This document shows positions 54,295 through 63,440 of a stretch of DNA of 64,000 nt, one piece after another. The first letter of the stretch is position 1, and the number at the start of each line of letters is the position of its first letter. The stretch covers positions 1 to 64,000 of the forward strand of contig JAWSVB010000001.1 of NCBI GenBank assembly GCA_033852135.1, read 5' to 3'. A program made the translations under genes and the position numbers. Under the pieces are notes generated by a model that was given only the letters and a program-made list of their open reading frames with translations, was not told the origin of the DNA and did not search any database. The stretch comes from QZLE01 sp033852135. Lineage in GTDB: Bacteria > Pseudomonadota > Gammaproteobacteria > QZLD01.

Positions 54295-56295
54295 TTAACC
54301 AAGCATTCCACGCAGATTAGCCAGGTGCGCTTTACCTCTATCACGCGTTTTTTGTGGGTCTTTATCTTCATTATATCCTTCCCACTCCAATTCATCTTGC
54401 GGCATTTCAAGCAAGAACCTGCTAGGCTTCCTCTCCACTATCTCAGATCCAACTCTACGCCGGCGACTAAACGTCATAGTGAGAGTTTTTTGCGCACGAG
54501 TTATACCGACATAAGCGAGCCTGCGCTCCTCTTCAATACCATCATCATCCATGCTTGATTTATGCGGCAACAGATCTTCTTCCATCCCAACTAGGTACAC
54601 ATGGGGAAACTCTAACCCTTTAGATGAGTGCAAAGTTATCAACTGCACACTCTCCGCCTCTTCTTCATCATCATTACGCTCTAGAAGATCCAACAGGCTC
54701 AAGCGTGCTATCTGGTGCTCTAAGGTTTTCTCTCCATTATCCCCTTCAATATTCTGAACCCATTCGATCAGATCGCTAATATTTCCCATCCGTTTTCTGG
54801 CGCTAACAATATCTTTACAGCTATCTGTTAGGTAACTTTCATAACCTACATCACGGATAATATCTCGCAGTATTTTATCCCCTTTTTCAACTTGAGAACG
54901 GGCACTAATTTCTTTGAGCCATTGCGCAAACTCTTTAATTCGCAATGCAGACCTGGCTGGTAAAGCTTCACTAACATCATGATCAATAATTGCACCATGC
55001 AAACTAGACTTACTTTTTTGAGCAAAATCACGCAGTATTCCAACTGTTTTAGCCCCAATCTCACGCCTAGGTGTATTAATTACACGTAGAAATGCAGCAT
55101 CGTCATCTGGATTCACCACCAAACGCATATAGCACATCAAATCCTTCACTTCTGCAAGCGAGAAGAAGGAGAAGCTACCGCTGACTTTATAGGGGATACG
55201 GTGTCCTCGCAGAGCCTTTTCAAATGTTCTTACTTGGTGATTACCTCGAAATAAGACTGCGAAGTCATTATAACTAGCCTTCTCAATAAACTTCTTGTGT
55301 AGCATCTCGGTAATAACTTTCTCTGCTTCTTGATTAGGATCATCACAAGCAATCACTTTTAATGGATCACCAAACCCTTTATCACTCCACAACTTCTTCT
55401 CAAAAATATGTTCGTTATTAGCAATAATGTGATTAGCGACTTTCAGTATTCTTCCTAATGAACGATAATTTTGCTCCAGCTTAACCACTTCAAGAGTTGG
55501 ATAATCACTAACTAATAAGCGTAAATTTTCAGGCTGAGCGCCTCGCCATGCATAGATTGACTGATCATCATCACCAACTACAGTGAACGCATTCCTAACA
55601 CCAACTAGCTGTTTAACCAACATGTACTGGCAGGCGTTAGTATCTTGATATTCATCTACCAACAGGTAGCGGGTCTTATTTTGCCAGCGATCGAGCGATT
55701 CTTGATTCTGCCTAAATAGATTTACCGGAACCACTATCAGATCATCAAAATCGACAGCGTTATACACTTTTAGGTAATCATCATATGCTTTGTAGATTCT
55801 TGCAGCTTGAAGCTGCAACTCATTCTCTGCTTTCTCAGCAGCATCTTCATGTGAGATAAGAGCATTTTTCCAAGCTGATATCTGCCAGCGAAACTGATCT
55901 GCAAAATCTGGAGAAACCTTCTCAATACGCAATACCTCTTTCATCAAACTGATACTATCTTCTGAATCATAGATAGTGAAACCGCGCTGATAAGGGAGGT
56001 TTTTTAATTCTGAATGGATTATTTTTAACCCTAGAGTATGAAAGGTTGAAACACTTAAACCTGACACCTGATCTTCACCCAGCATCTTAGTGATACGCTC
56101 ACGCATCTCACGCGCCGCTTTATTGGTAAAAGTTACAGCAAGGATATTGGAAGGCTTATATTCACACTTTTGAATTAGGTAAGCTATCTTCTCAGTAATA
56201 ACACTGGTTTTCCCACTTCCAGCACCAGCTAATACCAGCAGAGGGTGGCTAATATTTTTAACTGCCTCAGCCTGTTTTGGATTTAGCTTTCTCAA
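54295..56295 (-). CDS. rep: ATP-dependent DNA helicase Rep
   Basis: A 666-residue UvrD/Rep-type superfamily 1 helicase with all motifs: Q-motif LNPKQAEAV, Walker A AGAGSGKT (Lys29), TFTNKAAREMRER, VDEYQDTN, GDDDQSIYAWRGA, LEQNYRS, 'LITLHSSKGLEFPHVYLVG' and 'EERRLAYVGITRAQ'. It helps forks pass protein barriers. Start is TTG at 56295, AGG seven bases upstream; the family begins MRLNPxQ, which fits. Confidence 0.96.
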   Translation of the reverse strand: MRKLNPKQAEAVKNISHPLLVLAGAGSGKTSVITEKIAYLIQKCEYKPSNILAVTFTNKAAREMRERITKMLGEDQVSGLSVSTFHTLGLKIIHSELKNLPYQRGFTIYDSEDSISLMKEVLRIEKVSPDFADQFRWQISAWKNALISHEDAAEKAENELQLQAARIYKAYDDYLKVYNAVDFDDLIVVPVNLFRQNQESLDRWQNKTRYLLVDEYQDTNACQYMLVKQLVGVRNAFTVVGDDDQSIYAWRGAQPENLRLLVSDYPTLEVVKLEQNYRSLGRILKVANHIIANNEHIFEKKLWSDKGFGDPLKVIACDDPNQEAEKVITEMLHKKFIEKASYNDFAVLFRGNHQVRTFEKALRGHRIPYKVSGSFSFFSLAEVKDLMCYMRLVVNPDDDAAFLRVINTPRREIGAKTVGILRDFAQKSKSSLHGAIIDHDVSEALPARSALRIKEFAQWLKEISARSQVEKGDKILRDIIRDVGYESYLTDSCKDIVSARKRMGNISDLIEWVQNIEGDNGEKTLEHQIARLSLLDLLERNDDEEEAESVQLITLHSSKGLEFPHVYLVGMEEDLLPHKSSMDDDGIEEERRLAYVGITRAQKTLTMTFSRRRRVGSEIVERKPSRFLLEMPQDELEWEGYNEDKDPQKTRDRGKAHLANLRGMLG

Positions 56296-56775
56296 GATTT
56301 TACCTACATCGCATCAATAAGTTGGGTCTAAAGTATATGGAAAATGCTGTTGAGTCTCTATCTTTATATTTTAAATCTTTAATGACTATGCAAACGCAAT
56401 ACCTAATACCAGGGTCAATTTTTTTATCCTGAAAGCTATCTGTTAAAAATATGTTAGGCTCACGAATAGTGAGTGACTCATTTAACGGCTTGCAACAAAG
56501 AGAAAGCAAGCGCAACAACTGGATTCGCAGCCTATTTTTTCAAAGACAAGGCTCTTTTCACATCAAGACATGGAATCCTTGCGAGAATATATATGCAATA
56601 TGCGCCTAGCAAGGCTTGGAGCCATACAACAATATTTGTGAAAATATAACCATTTTAAAGCGTCACGAGCGATGGTTTATCGAGGCGCAAGCTGTTAAAA
56701 ATATGTTGAGCTCACGAATAGTGAGTGACTCATTTTTTAACGGCTTGCAACAAAGAGAAAGCGAGCGCAGTAGCT
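56296..56775. other. Intergenic region filled with structured repeats
   Basis: About 480 bp between rep and the KefB-like gene. It contains copies A and B of a hairpin-forming repeat, and between them another inverted pair, atccttgc...gcaagg (near 56577-56614). No gene is supported. Confidence 0.6.
56440..56514. repeat. Structured intergenic repeat, copy A (partial)
   Basis: About 75 bp almost identical to the central and right part of copy B: ctgttaaaaatatgtt, ctcacgaatagtgagtgactca, ttaacggcttgcaacaaagagaaagc. It lacks the outer left end and the right AGCTTT end of the full copy, and the A/T tract in the right arm is shorter. Confidence 0.75.
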
Positions 56776-56782
56776 TTAAATA
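56651..56782. repeat. Structured intergenic repeat, copy B (full)
   Basis: Ends are ttttaaagcgtcacgagc and gcgcagtagctttaaat, giving short terminal inverted repeats TTTAAAGC/GCTTTAAA. Inside, gcaagctgttaaaaa pairs with ttttttaacggcttgc, and tgagctcac/gtgagtgactca forms the inner stem. The right end runs into the last codons of the KefB-like gene. MITE- or REP-like in build; no transposase is present. Confidence 0.72.
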
Positions 56783-58767
56783 CTGCCACTTAGAAGGATT
56801 GACTCCGCCTTTTCCAACTCCTCCGGCGCACCATAAACCACCAAAATATCCCCACCTATTAACTGCACATCACCTGTTGGATCAGGAACACGAATATTCC
56901 TACGCCTGATACTTGTAATGGTTACACCTACATCCCCAAGCTCTAAATCACCAAGCAGTTTTCCAATCGCATGCGCTGTAGCTCCAAGAGCTATGGTCCG
57001 CAGTTGCTCTCGACTCCTTGCGCTACCCTCAATATTTTGTGAGCGCTGTCCATGGAAAAACCCACGTAACTGACTATAGCCGTTCTTACGAAACTCCCGT
57101 GTATGCCGTAATACTCTAGACATTGGAATTCCCATAAGAGGTAAACTATGTGATGCCAGCATCAAACTGGCTTCAAAAATCTGCGGCACAACATCATTTG
57201 CCCCTTCACGCCTATATTTATCCATATACGTATCATCATATGCCAATACGCATATTGGAACATCCACTCTATGTTTACGTACATTACGGATCACTTTAAT
57301 TGTATAGGTTGGGTTATCGATGGTAATCACCACTAACTTTGCTTTTTCTAACCCTGCGGCTTCTAAAATTTCATCTCTTGTAGCATCACCATAAGTCACC
57401 GGGTCGCCTGCTGAACGCGCATGTTTAATCCTTTCAGGATCAAGATCTAGTGCTAAATACCTAATATTTTCAACATCAAAAAAGCGTGAAACATTCTGTC
57501 CATGACGACCATAGCCAACAATTATCGCGTGCTCATTCAGGGTTTTTGAAACCGCCTCGATCATATCTACTTCACTTACTGCATCAAGTTTATTTCCTGA
57601 AAATGTCAGCAAGTTAATTATCCATGTTGCTATTTTTCCATTAAAGCGGATTAGAAATGGGGCAAATACCATTGAGAGAAAAACAGCGGCTAATACAATC
57701 TGGCTTACCTCTTCACTAATTAGATTAGATACCAGAGCAATAGATATTAAAGCAAAACCAAACTCTCCACCTTGGGATAAAACCAGGCCACTACGCAAAC
57801 AGTTTCTCTTCTCCCCCCCCATGATGCGCATAATTCCGAAAACCAACAGGGTTTTTACCAGCATAATTGCAATAAATACTGGAATTACAAAATACCAATA
57901 ATCTTTAATTTTTTCGATATCCAATATCATACCGATAGTTATAAAAAACAACCCCAATAGCACATCCCTGAATGGCCTAATATCTGACTCAATCTGATGT
58001 CTATATTCAGTCTCTCCCAACACCATCCCTGCAAGAAATGCTCCCATAGTCAGCGAGAGTTCAGCAAAGTGTGTAGCCCAAGCTGCAACAATAATTACTA
58101 GCAATACTGTAAGGGTAAATAGTTCCGTGGAACGGGCTAAAGCTATCTCATGAAAAAGGGGACGAATCACTAATCTTCCCGCCAACAACATCACCACAAA
58201 TACCAGAGCACCTTTTAACAGCGCGGTAACCAAAGGCGCGGCCATTGAACCCTCTGCACCGCTTGCAAATATTGGGATCAGGATTAAGAATGGAACAACC
58301 GCCATATCCTGAAAGATAAGAACCCCAACCGATGTTTTTCCATGATTCTCAACCTGTTCACCTTGTTCATCAAGTTGTTTAACCACCAGAGCTGTAGATG
58401 ACATTGCAACAGCACCGCCTACAATAAATGAGCTTACTGGGTCCAAACCAACAAAGTACCCAACCAGCATTGCAAGCCCGGTTGCGATTAAAACCTGAGC
58501 TCCTCCTAGACCAAAAACTATCCATTTCATCGAGATAATTTGCGGCAATGAAAATTCTAACCCAATGGTAAATAAGAGAAATACCACACCAAATTCAGCT
58601 AAGATATGGACACTTTTATCGTCCTCAACCAACCCTAAACCGTATGGGCCAATCAATAACCCAACATATAGATAAGCAAGAATAGGTGGAAGATTCATGC
58701 GTCGAAACAAGCCAACGATGACAACAGAGGAAAAAAGCAATATGACTATATCAACAAAACTTCCCAA
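56776..58767 (-). CDS. CPA2-family monovalent cation:proton antiporter (KefB/YbaL-like)
   Basis: A 663-residue inner-membrane protein. Twelve to thirteen membrane helices (about 5-390; LPPILAYLYVGLLIGPYGLG, FLLFTIGLEFS, GGAVAMSSTALVVKQL), then a TrkA-N (RCK-N) domain from about 412 (HAIIVGYGRHGQNVSRFF, LALDLDPERI, YGDATRDEILEAAGLEKA) and a TrkA-C domain at the end (TITSIRRRNIRVPDPTGDVQLIGGDILVV). Exports K+ or exchanges a cation for H+. Start is TTG at 58767 with GGAG seven bases upstream. The 3' end touches repeat copy B. Confidence 0.92.
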   Translation of the reverse strand: MGSFVDIVILLFSSVVIVGLFRRMNLPPILAYLYVGLLIGPYGLGLVEDDKSVHILAEFGVVFLLFTIGLEFSLPQIISMKWIVFGLGGAQVLIATGLAMLVGYFVGLDPVSSFIVGGAVAMSSTALVVKQLDEQGEQVENHGKTSVGVLIFQDMAVVPFLILIPIFASGAEGSMAAPLVTALLKGALVFVVMLLAGRLVIRPLFHEIALARSTELFTLTVLLVIIVAAWATHFAELSLTMGAFLAGMVLGETEYRHQIESDIRPFRDVLLGLFFITIGMILDIEKIKDYWYFVIPVFIAIMLVKTLLVFGIMRIMGGEKRNCLRSGLVLSQGGEFGFALISIALVSNLISEEVSQIVLAAVFLSMVFAPFLIRFNGKIATWIINLLTFSGNKLDAVSEVDMIEAVSKTLNEHAIIVGYGRHGQNVSRFFDVENIRYLALDLDPERIKHARSAGDPVTYGDATRDEILEAAGLEKAKLVVITIDNPTYTIKVIRNVRKHRVDVPICVLAYDDTYMDKYRREGANDVVPQIFEASLMLASHSLPLMGIPMSRVLRHTREFRKNGYSQLRGFFHGQRSQNIEGSARSREQLRTIALGATAHAIGKLLGDLELGDVGVTITSIRRRNIRVPDPTGDVQLIGGDILVVYGAPEELEKAESILLSGSI

Positions 58768-58936
58768 ACAAGATCTCCAATTTTAATTTACAGCCAAAAT
58801 AGCTTTTATTATTTATGGTATTAGGTACTTCTATTTTAGGGTATAAAACCTAAGTTTTCCTTAGTGGAGAGGGGAATAATTTTAGCTGCTGTAGTTTTTA
58901 TTATTTATTAAATTACCCAATTAGATGGGGTAAGAA

Positions 58937-59686
58937 TTATTTTATATATATCAGGCTAGCAAACCTGCCTGTCTCTCCATCTCTTCGATACGAAAAATAA
59001 TTTTCAGAATCTTCGTAGCAGCATGTACCATCTATAAATATTGATTCGACACCAATCTCTTTTAAGTTAGCGGCAGCCAAACCAACCAAATCAGCTAAAA
59101 ACTTTCCATTATCCGCTTTACAAAAACATGCCCCCACATCAAAACCAGCAGATAGAAACTGATCCCTTACATCACCTCCAACTTCAAAGGATTGACGCCC
59201 AATACTTGGACCGATCCAAACTATTAATTCATTTGGGGCACAACCCATCGTAGTGATGGCATTTTTAATAATACCTGATGCTAAGCCACGCCAACCTGCA
59301 TGTACGGCGGCAATTTTTGTTCCAGCAGTATTTGCTATCAAAACAGGGATGCAATCTGCAGTTAAAACACTGCAAACCAAGCCCTTCCCGTCAGTCCAAC
59401 TTGCATCAGCTATAGGTGGAGTGTCTTTTTTGCCGTCATTATAGACCACTCGGTCACTATGAATCTGCTCTAACCAAAGAGGCTCAGAGGGAAGCAAAGC
59501 GTGTTGCATTAAGAGGTTACGATTTTTTGCAACAGCATGCGGATCATCACCAACGTGAGTTGCTAAATTCATTGAAGCAAAAGGGTAACTACTAAACCCG
59601 CCATTTCTATTAGTAACAATGGCTTCAATATTTGCAGGAAAAACTTGCTCAATTTTCTGAAAAAACTCAGCACTCTGTTTAGACAT
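58937..59686 (-). CDS. pgeF: Peptidoglycan editing factor PgeF (YfiH family)
   Basis: A 249-residue protein with the family's metal/active-site motifs: TADCIPVLIAN, AAVHAGWRGL and WIGPSIGRQSFEVG, plus LEQIHSDRV. Family members remove wrongly inserted L-Ser muropeptides; older annotations call them polyphenol oxidase or laccase. The start at 59686 has AGGA eight bases upstream. It overlaps the GNAT gene stop by eight bases. rluD, its common neighbour, is absent. Confidence 0.9.
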   Translation of the reverse strand: MSKQSAEFFQKIEQVFPANIEAIVTNRNGGFSSYPFASMNLATHVGDDPHAVAKNRNLLMQHALLPSEPLWLEQIHSDRVVYNDGKKDTPPIADASWTDGKGLVCSVLTADCIPVLIANTAGTKIAAVHAGWRGLASGIIKNAITTMGCAPNELIVWIGPSIGRQSFEVGGDVRDQFLSAGFDVGACFCKADNGKFLADLVGLAAANLKEIGVESIFIDGTCCYEDSENYFSYRRDGETGRFASLIYIK

Positions 59687-60362
59687 CAATGAAATCCTTT
59701 CTTATATCTTCTCGACTCATCTGCATTCTACCAATTCCTGGGTAGCCAAATTTATCTGCAAATTCAGGTATTCGCTTTTCATCCACCAGTTTAAATCCAA
59801 GCTTTTTATATGCGTTTGTAGCTGGATGATTGCCAAGCGCATATGATATTTGAAATACTTCACAGCCTGTTGTCTCGTAGCCTATCCTAATTATGCGGTG
59901 TAGCAGCATCTCCATAACACCCATACGACGAAACTCTTTTTTGGTAGCTACCCACTCAATAACCCATGAATTATCGGTAAAATCTGGGAAGCACTCTAAA
60001 AACACAGCCGTGCGTGAACGTGCTTCCTCCACCTTCTTAAAACTCCAGTGCAGCTTTGATTGAACATCATGCAAAGCAACTGCGAACTGTTGTCGCGTAA
60101 TTTTTGACGAATCATAACCAGCCAAGGCAGCTACTGGTTCACCTTCAACTTCAGCTAAGAGAAAATTTGAGTAGTGACACAGACTCTTACTGCTTGCTTG
60201 AGCTAACTCCTGAATAAACTGCAGCTTTTCTTTTTCATTATCAGGAATCATAACTTCCCAAAGGCCAATTTCATGACCTGAGTGCGCAGCCTCAAGCATT
60301 ACCCATGCTATGAAGGGTATATCTGTTTCCTGCGCTCTTCTTATGCGAACTTCTCTATCCAT
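59679..60362 (-). CDS. GNAT family N-acetyltransferase
   Basis: A 227-residue acetyl-CoA-dependent transferase. The N-terminus (VRIRRAQETDIPFIAWVMLEA) and the CoA-binding region (EWVATKKEFRRMGVMEMLLHRIIRIGYETT, about 144-173) followed by NHPATNAYKKLGFKLV are typical. Substrate unknown. It is translationally coupled to pgeF, so a cell-wall or amino-acid substrate is possible. Confidence 0.87.
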   Translation of the reverse strand: MDREVRIRRAQETDIPFIAWVMLEAAHSGHEIGLWEVMIPDNEKEKLQFIQELAQASSKSLCHYSNFLLAEVEGEPVAALAGYDSSKITRQQFAVALHDVQSKLHWSFKKVEEARSRTAVFLECFPDFTDNSWVIEWVATKKEFRRMGVMEMLLHRIIRIGYETTGCEVFQISYALGNHPATNAYKKLGFKLVDEKRIPEFADKFGYPGIGRMQMSREDIRKDFIDV

Positions 60363-60455
60363 GATTACTAATTCTATTTTTTCCTTAAATCTATCAAACC
60401 AAGAAATGGGTGGTCAATCTAAAAATACTACTATATAAAAATTATACCTGGGCAT

Positions 60456-60479
60456 TAAAAAAGGGGCTTAAAAGCCCCT
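60456..60479 (-). terminator. Terminator after ppiD
   Basis: Stem ggggct/agcccc with a short loop and a run of T on the minus strand, 23 bp after the ppiD stop. Confidence 0.85.
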
Positions 60480-60501
60480 CTTTTAACAAACTCAATATTA
60501 T

Positions 60502-62430
60502 TTACAGCCTATCTTCAAAGATATGAATTTGACTTGCATCACGCAAGCTCTTCATAAAGTTTGCAAATGAATATTGGCTTAGCTCTCCAGTTCTTGAAAA
60601 AGCTGCTTGTTCAATACCTTTCTTAACATCATCACTATCAGCAATAATTTCAGCATTGATAACTTCTTTCAATTCAATTACAGCGTAATCACCATATTGT
60701 AATTCAATGCCTGCAACAGTTACGGCATCATCTTGCCCTTTAACCATCTCAAATGCAGCTTGCACAACTTCTCTTGAGTATTTAGTAGCATTTCTTGGCA
60801 GTGGCTCAACCTCTGTTACTTTTGCTTCAATTTGAGCAGCAGCATCAGCCATTGACATCCCTTCAGTAATTAGCTTTTCTAGTTCTAGCCCTTTATTTTT
60901 AGCCATTACTTTTGCTTTTTCTGTCTTCAAAAAGTTACGGATAATTGACTGAACTTGATCAAGTGGCTTAACTGTAGCTGATTTGTGATCAACGACACGA
61001 ACAACAAACGCCATATTTCTGCCGATATTTATCAGATCACTATTATTACCCTCTTTAAGAAGGTCATCTGAAAATGCAACTTGAGCTACTTTCTTATGCT
61101 TTAAAATATCTTTTCTTGATTGGCTCGATGCAAAATCTGTCTCTTTAATTTCAACACCTGTAAATTTTGCAATCTCTTCTAATGAAGTTGGATCATCATA
61201 AGCGATATTACCAATTTCAGTGCCATTTTCAGCTATGTAAGCTCGAGCCTTTTCAGCACTTATTGTCTGTTTGATCTGAGCTTCAATACTGTCATCAAGA
61301 GGTTTTGTATGCTTATCTTTGATATCAACTAATTTAATTAGGTGAAAACCAAATGAAGTTCTAACTGGCTTACTAACTTCCCCTTTTTTCAAAGAGAATA
61401 CAGCGTCATCGAATTCAGGAACCATAGCCTTTTGACCAAAGAAACCTAAATCACCGCCATGCTTCGCAGAACCTGGGTCATCAGAAAACTCTTTAGCTAA
61501 ATCAGCAAAAGACTCGCCTTTATTGATTCTAGCTGCAAGATCATCAATCTGTTTTTTAACCTTTGCTTCATCTTCTTTTGTTGCATCTTTCTTGATATTA
61601 AGAAGAATATGGCTAGCCTTACGCTGCTCATCTTGCTGATAACGCTCGATATCAGACTCGTATCTCTTTTTAATATCTTCAGCTGAAACCGCAACTTTAT
61701 CACCTAGCGTATCAACTGAAATTTCGATGTACTCAAGTTTTACTTGCTCATCAGTCAGGTATTTTTCATTGTTGCCTTTATAGTATGCTGCAACCACTTC
61801 GTCAGTGATCTCAATATCTTTTCTAAATGTATTTCTACTTACAGTAAAGTAATTAAAAGAGCGCTTCTGATTTTTAAGTTTATATAGCTGCTCTGCTTCT
61901 TTACGAGTAGCGAATGCAGATCTAGACACTCCATTCATCAGGTCATTCTTATTCAAAGATAGTGGAACAATACTTGTTACGAATTCGTTTCTAGACAGTC
62001 CTTGCGACTGAAGTATTCTATTCAACATGGCTTCAGAATACTTTCCATCTTCATAAAATTGAGGAGCTTTTTTAATCTCTCCAACAACTCTTGGAAGTGA
62101 AATTTGCATATTATTTTCAGACATCCACTGTTGTTCTAACGCCTTATCTACAAGGCTGTTAACAACACCCATCTTGGTTTCCATATTATCAAACATGGCT
62201 TCATCATACTTATCACCAAGATCATTTCTCCACTGGTTTTTAACGCCTTGTAGAGCATCTGCATATTCTTGCAATGAAATTTCTTGGCCATTAACTGTAG
62301 CTGCGCTAACTGCGCCTCCACCAAATGCGTATTGATTTATACCCCAAAGAACAAAAGGGACGGAAACTACACCGACAAAAACCCACATCACCCAGCCTAC
62401 GGCTTTTTCTCTAATCTTCTCAAGTACCAT
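60502..62430 (-). CDS. ppiD: Periplasmic peptidyl-prolyl isomerase chaperone PpiD
   Basis: A 642-residue SurA/PpiD-type protein. One N-terminal membrane anchor (about 12-36), SurA_N-like helical domain, one parvulin domain (about 270-365; KASHILLNIKK, FSDDPGSAKHGGDLGFFGQ, VRTSFGFHLIKL), and a C-terminal helical domain. It interacts with proteins leaving SecYEG. Downstream of hupB and two tRNA genes. Confidence 0.95.
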   Translation of the reverse strand: MVLEKIREKAVGWVMWVFVGVVSVPFVLWGINQYAFGGGAVSAATVNGQEISLQEYADALQGVKNQWRNDLGDKYDEAMFDNMETKMGVVNSLVDKALEQQWMSENNMQISLPRVVGEIKKAPQFYEDGKYSEAMLNRILQSQGLSRNEFVTSIVPLSLNKNDLMNGVSRSAFATRKEAEQLYKLKNQKRSFNYFTVSRNTFRKDIEITDEVVAAYYKGNNEKYLTDEQVKLEYIEISVDTLGDKVAVSAEDIKKRYESDIERYQQDEQRKASHILLNIKKDATKEDEAKVKKQIDDLAARINKGESFADLAKEFSDDPGSAKHGGDLGFFGQKAMVPEFDDAVFSLKKGEVSKPVRTSFGFHLIKLVDIKDKHTKPLDDSIEAQIKQTISAEKARAYIAENGTEIGNIAYDDPTSLEEIAKFTGVEIKETDFASSQSRKDILKHKKVAQVAFSDDLLKEGNNSDLINIGRNMAFVVRVVDHKSATVKPLDQVQSIIRNFLKTEKAKVMAKNKGLELEKLITEGMSMADAAAQIEAKVTEVEPLPRNATKYSREVVQAAFEMVKGQDDAVTVAGIELQYGDYAVIELKEVINAEIIADSDDVKKGIEQAAFSRTGELSQYSFANFMKSLRDASQIHIFEDRL

Positions 62431-62501
62431 AAGATCTCACACCCTTTAATTTATTGTTCTTCCTAGTTTGCATTCTTTGCTTAAAATCAACAAGCAAAAA
62501 A

Positions 62502-62526
62502 AAAGCGCCGTTTTAAGCGGCGCTTT
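62502..62526 (-). terminator. Terminator after the tRNA genes
   Basis: Perfect stem aaagcgccg/cggcgcttt with a 7-base loop and eight A before it (T tract on the minus strand). It closes the hupB-tRNA-Val-tRNA-Asp transcript just before ppiD. Confidence 0.88.
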
Positions 62527-62537
62527 CTTTTTTTCAG

Positions 62538-62614
62538 TGGCGGAGCGGACGGGACTCGAACCCGCGACCCCCGGCGTGACAGGCCGGTATTCTAACCAAC
62601 TGAACTACCGCTCC
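62538..62614 (-). tRNA. tRNA-Asp (GTC)
   Basis: A 77-nt minus-strand tRNA with encoded CCA. The acceptor GGAGCGG/CCGCTCC, D-loop, anticodon loop CTGTCAC (GTC) and TTCGAGTC T-loop are all visible. It follows tRNA-Val by seven bases. Confidence 0.97.
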
Positions 62615-62621
62615 GTTTTCT

Positions 62622-62697
62622 TGGTGGGTGCTGAGGGGATCGAACCCCCGACATCCGCCTTGTAAGGGCGACGCTCTCCCAGCTGAGCTAAGCACCC
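62622..62697 (-). tRNA. tRNA-Val (TAC)
   Basis: A 76-nt minus-strand tRNA with encoded CCA. Acceptor GGGTGCT/AGCACCC, anticodon loop CTTACAA (TAC) and TTCGATCC T-loop. It lies 11 bp after the hupB stop and before tRNA-Asp. Confidence 0.97.
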
Positions 62698-62708
62698 AAG
62701 AATTTCGG

Positions 62709-62981
62709 CTAGTTTACAGCATCCTTTAGAGCTTTACCAGCTTTAAATGATGGAACTTTTGATGCTGCAATCTGGATAGTTTCACCAGTGCGAGGATTAC
62801 GACCTGTGCGAGCTGCACGCTCACGAACAAGAAATGTACCGAATCCAACTAGTGTAACTTGACCACCTTCTTTTAACTCATCACCTACTGCTTGTACGAA
62901 ACCATCAACGGCTCTTGCTGCAGCAGCTTTTGAGATATCAGCTGCCTGAGCAACTGCTTCTACTAATTCTGACTTATTCAT
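62709..62981 (-). CDS. hupB: DNA-binding protein HU-beta
   Basis: A 90-residue HU. NKSELVEAVAQAADISKAAAARAVD dimer helices, GFGTFLVRERAARTGRNPRTGETIQI DNA-binding arm and the KAGKALKDAVN end. Abundant nucleoid protein. In the usual lon-hupB-ppiD order, with two tRNA genes inserted after it. Confidence 0.98.
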   Translation of the reverse strand: MNKSELVEAVAQAADISKAAAARAVDGFVQAVGDELKEGGQVTLVGFGTFLVRERAARTGRNPRTGETIQIAASKVPSFKAGKALKDAVN

Positions 62982-63440
62982 CGACTCGTCCCCTTACTGT
63001 TCTAAATACTTCCTAATATAATCATCTGCGATGATAACGTAACGGAGTCATGTAGTGAATAGAACCTAAGCTCTTTTCCTTTCACCCCTGCCTTAACTTT
63101 GCAGGATGTCTACGATCCTCTTCATGGCTATGAGTTGTTTAAAACTGCAGCCTAGCTGCTAGGTCTTAAAACCGCCTCAATGCGTTGCCATGAGCGAATT
63201 TATACCAATCTTGCCTCACACCTGTCAACAAACTTTTTTGCATTTTTTTACATACTTTTTATAAAAAAACTAACGATATAAAACATGCTTTTAAGCTTAT
63301 ACTGAAAAACCAATAAGATAGGGCATGCAATTAGCAATCATTTCGGGTCTTGTCGCAGTTGAATTTTACGCTGAAAACATAGAAAAACTATATTTTCAGC
63401 GTCACCTTTTGCAGTCCAATTTTTGCCATTTTTAGGCCAT
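62982..63440. other. Intergenic region between lon and hupB
   Basis: About 460 bp holding the hupB promoter. A perfect 10-bp hairpin acgctgaaaa/ttttcagcgt (63369-63402) lies 39 bp after the lon stop; no T tract follows. Nothing else was recognised. Confidence 0.5.
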
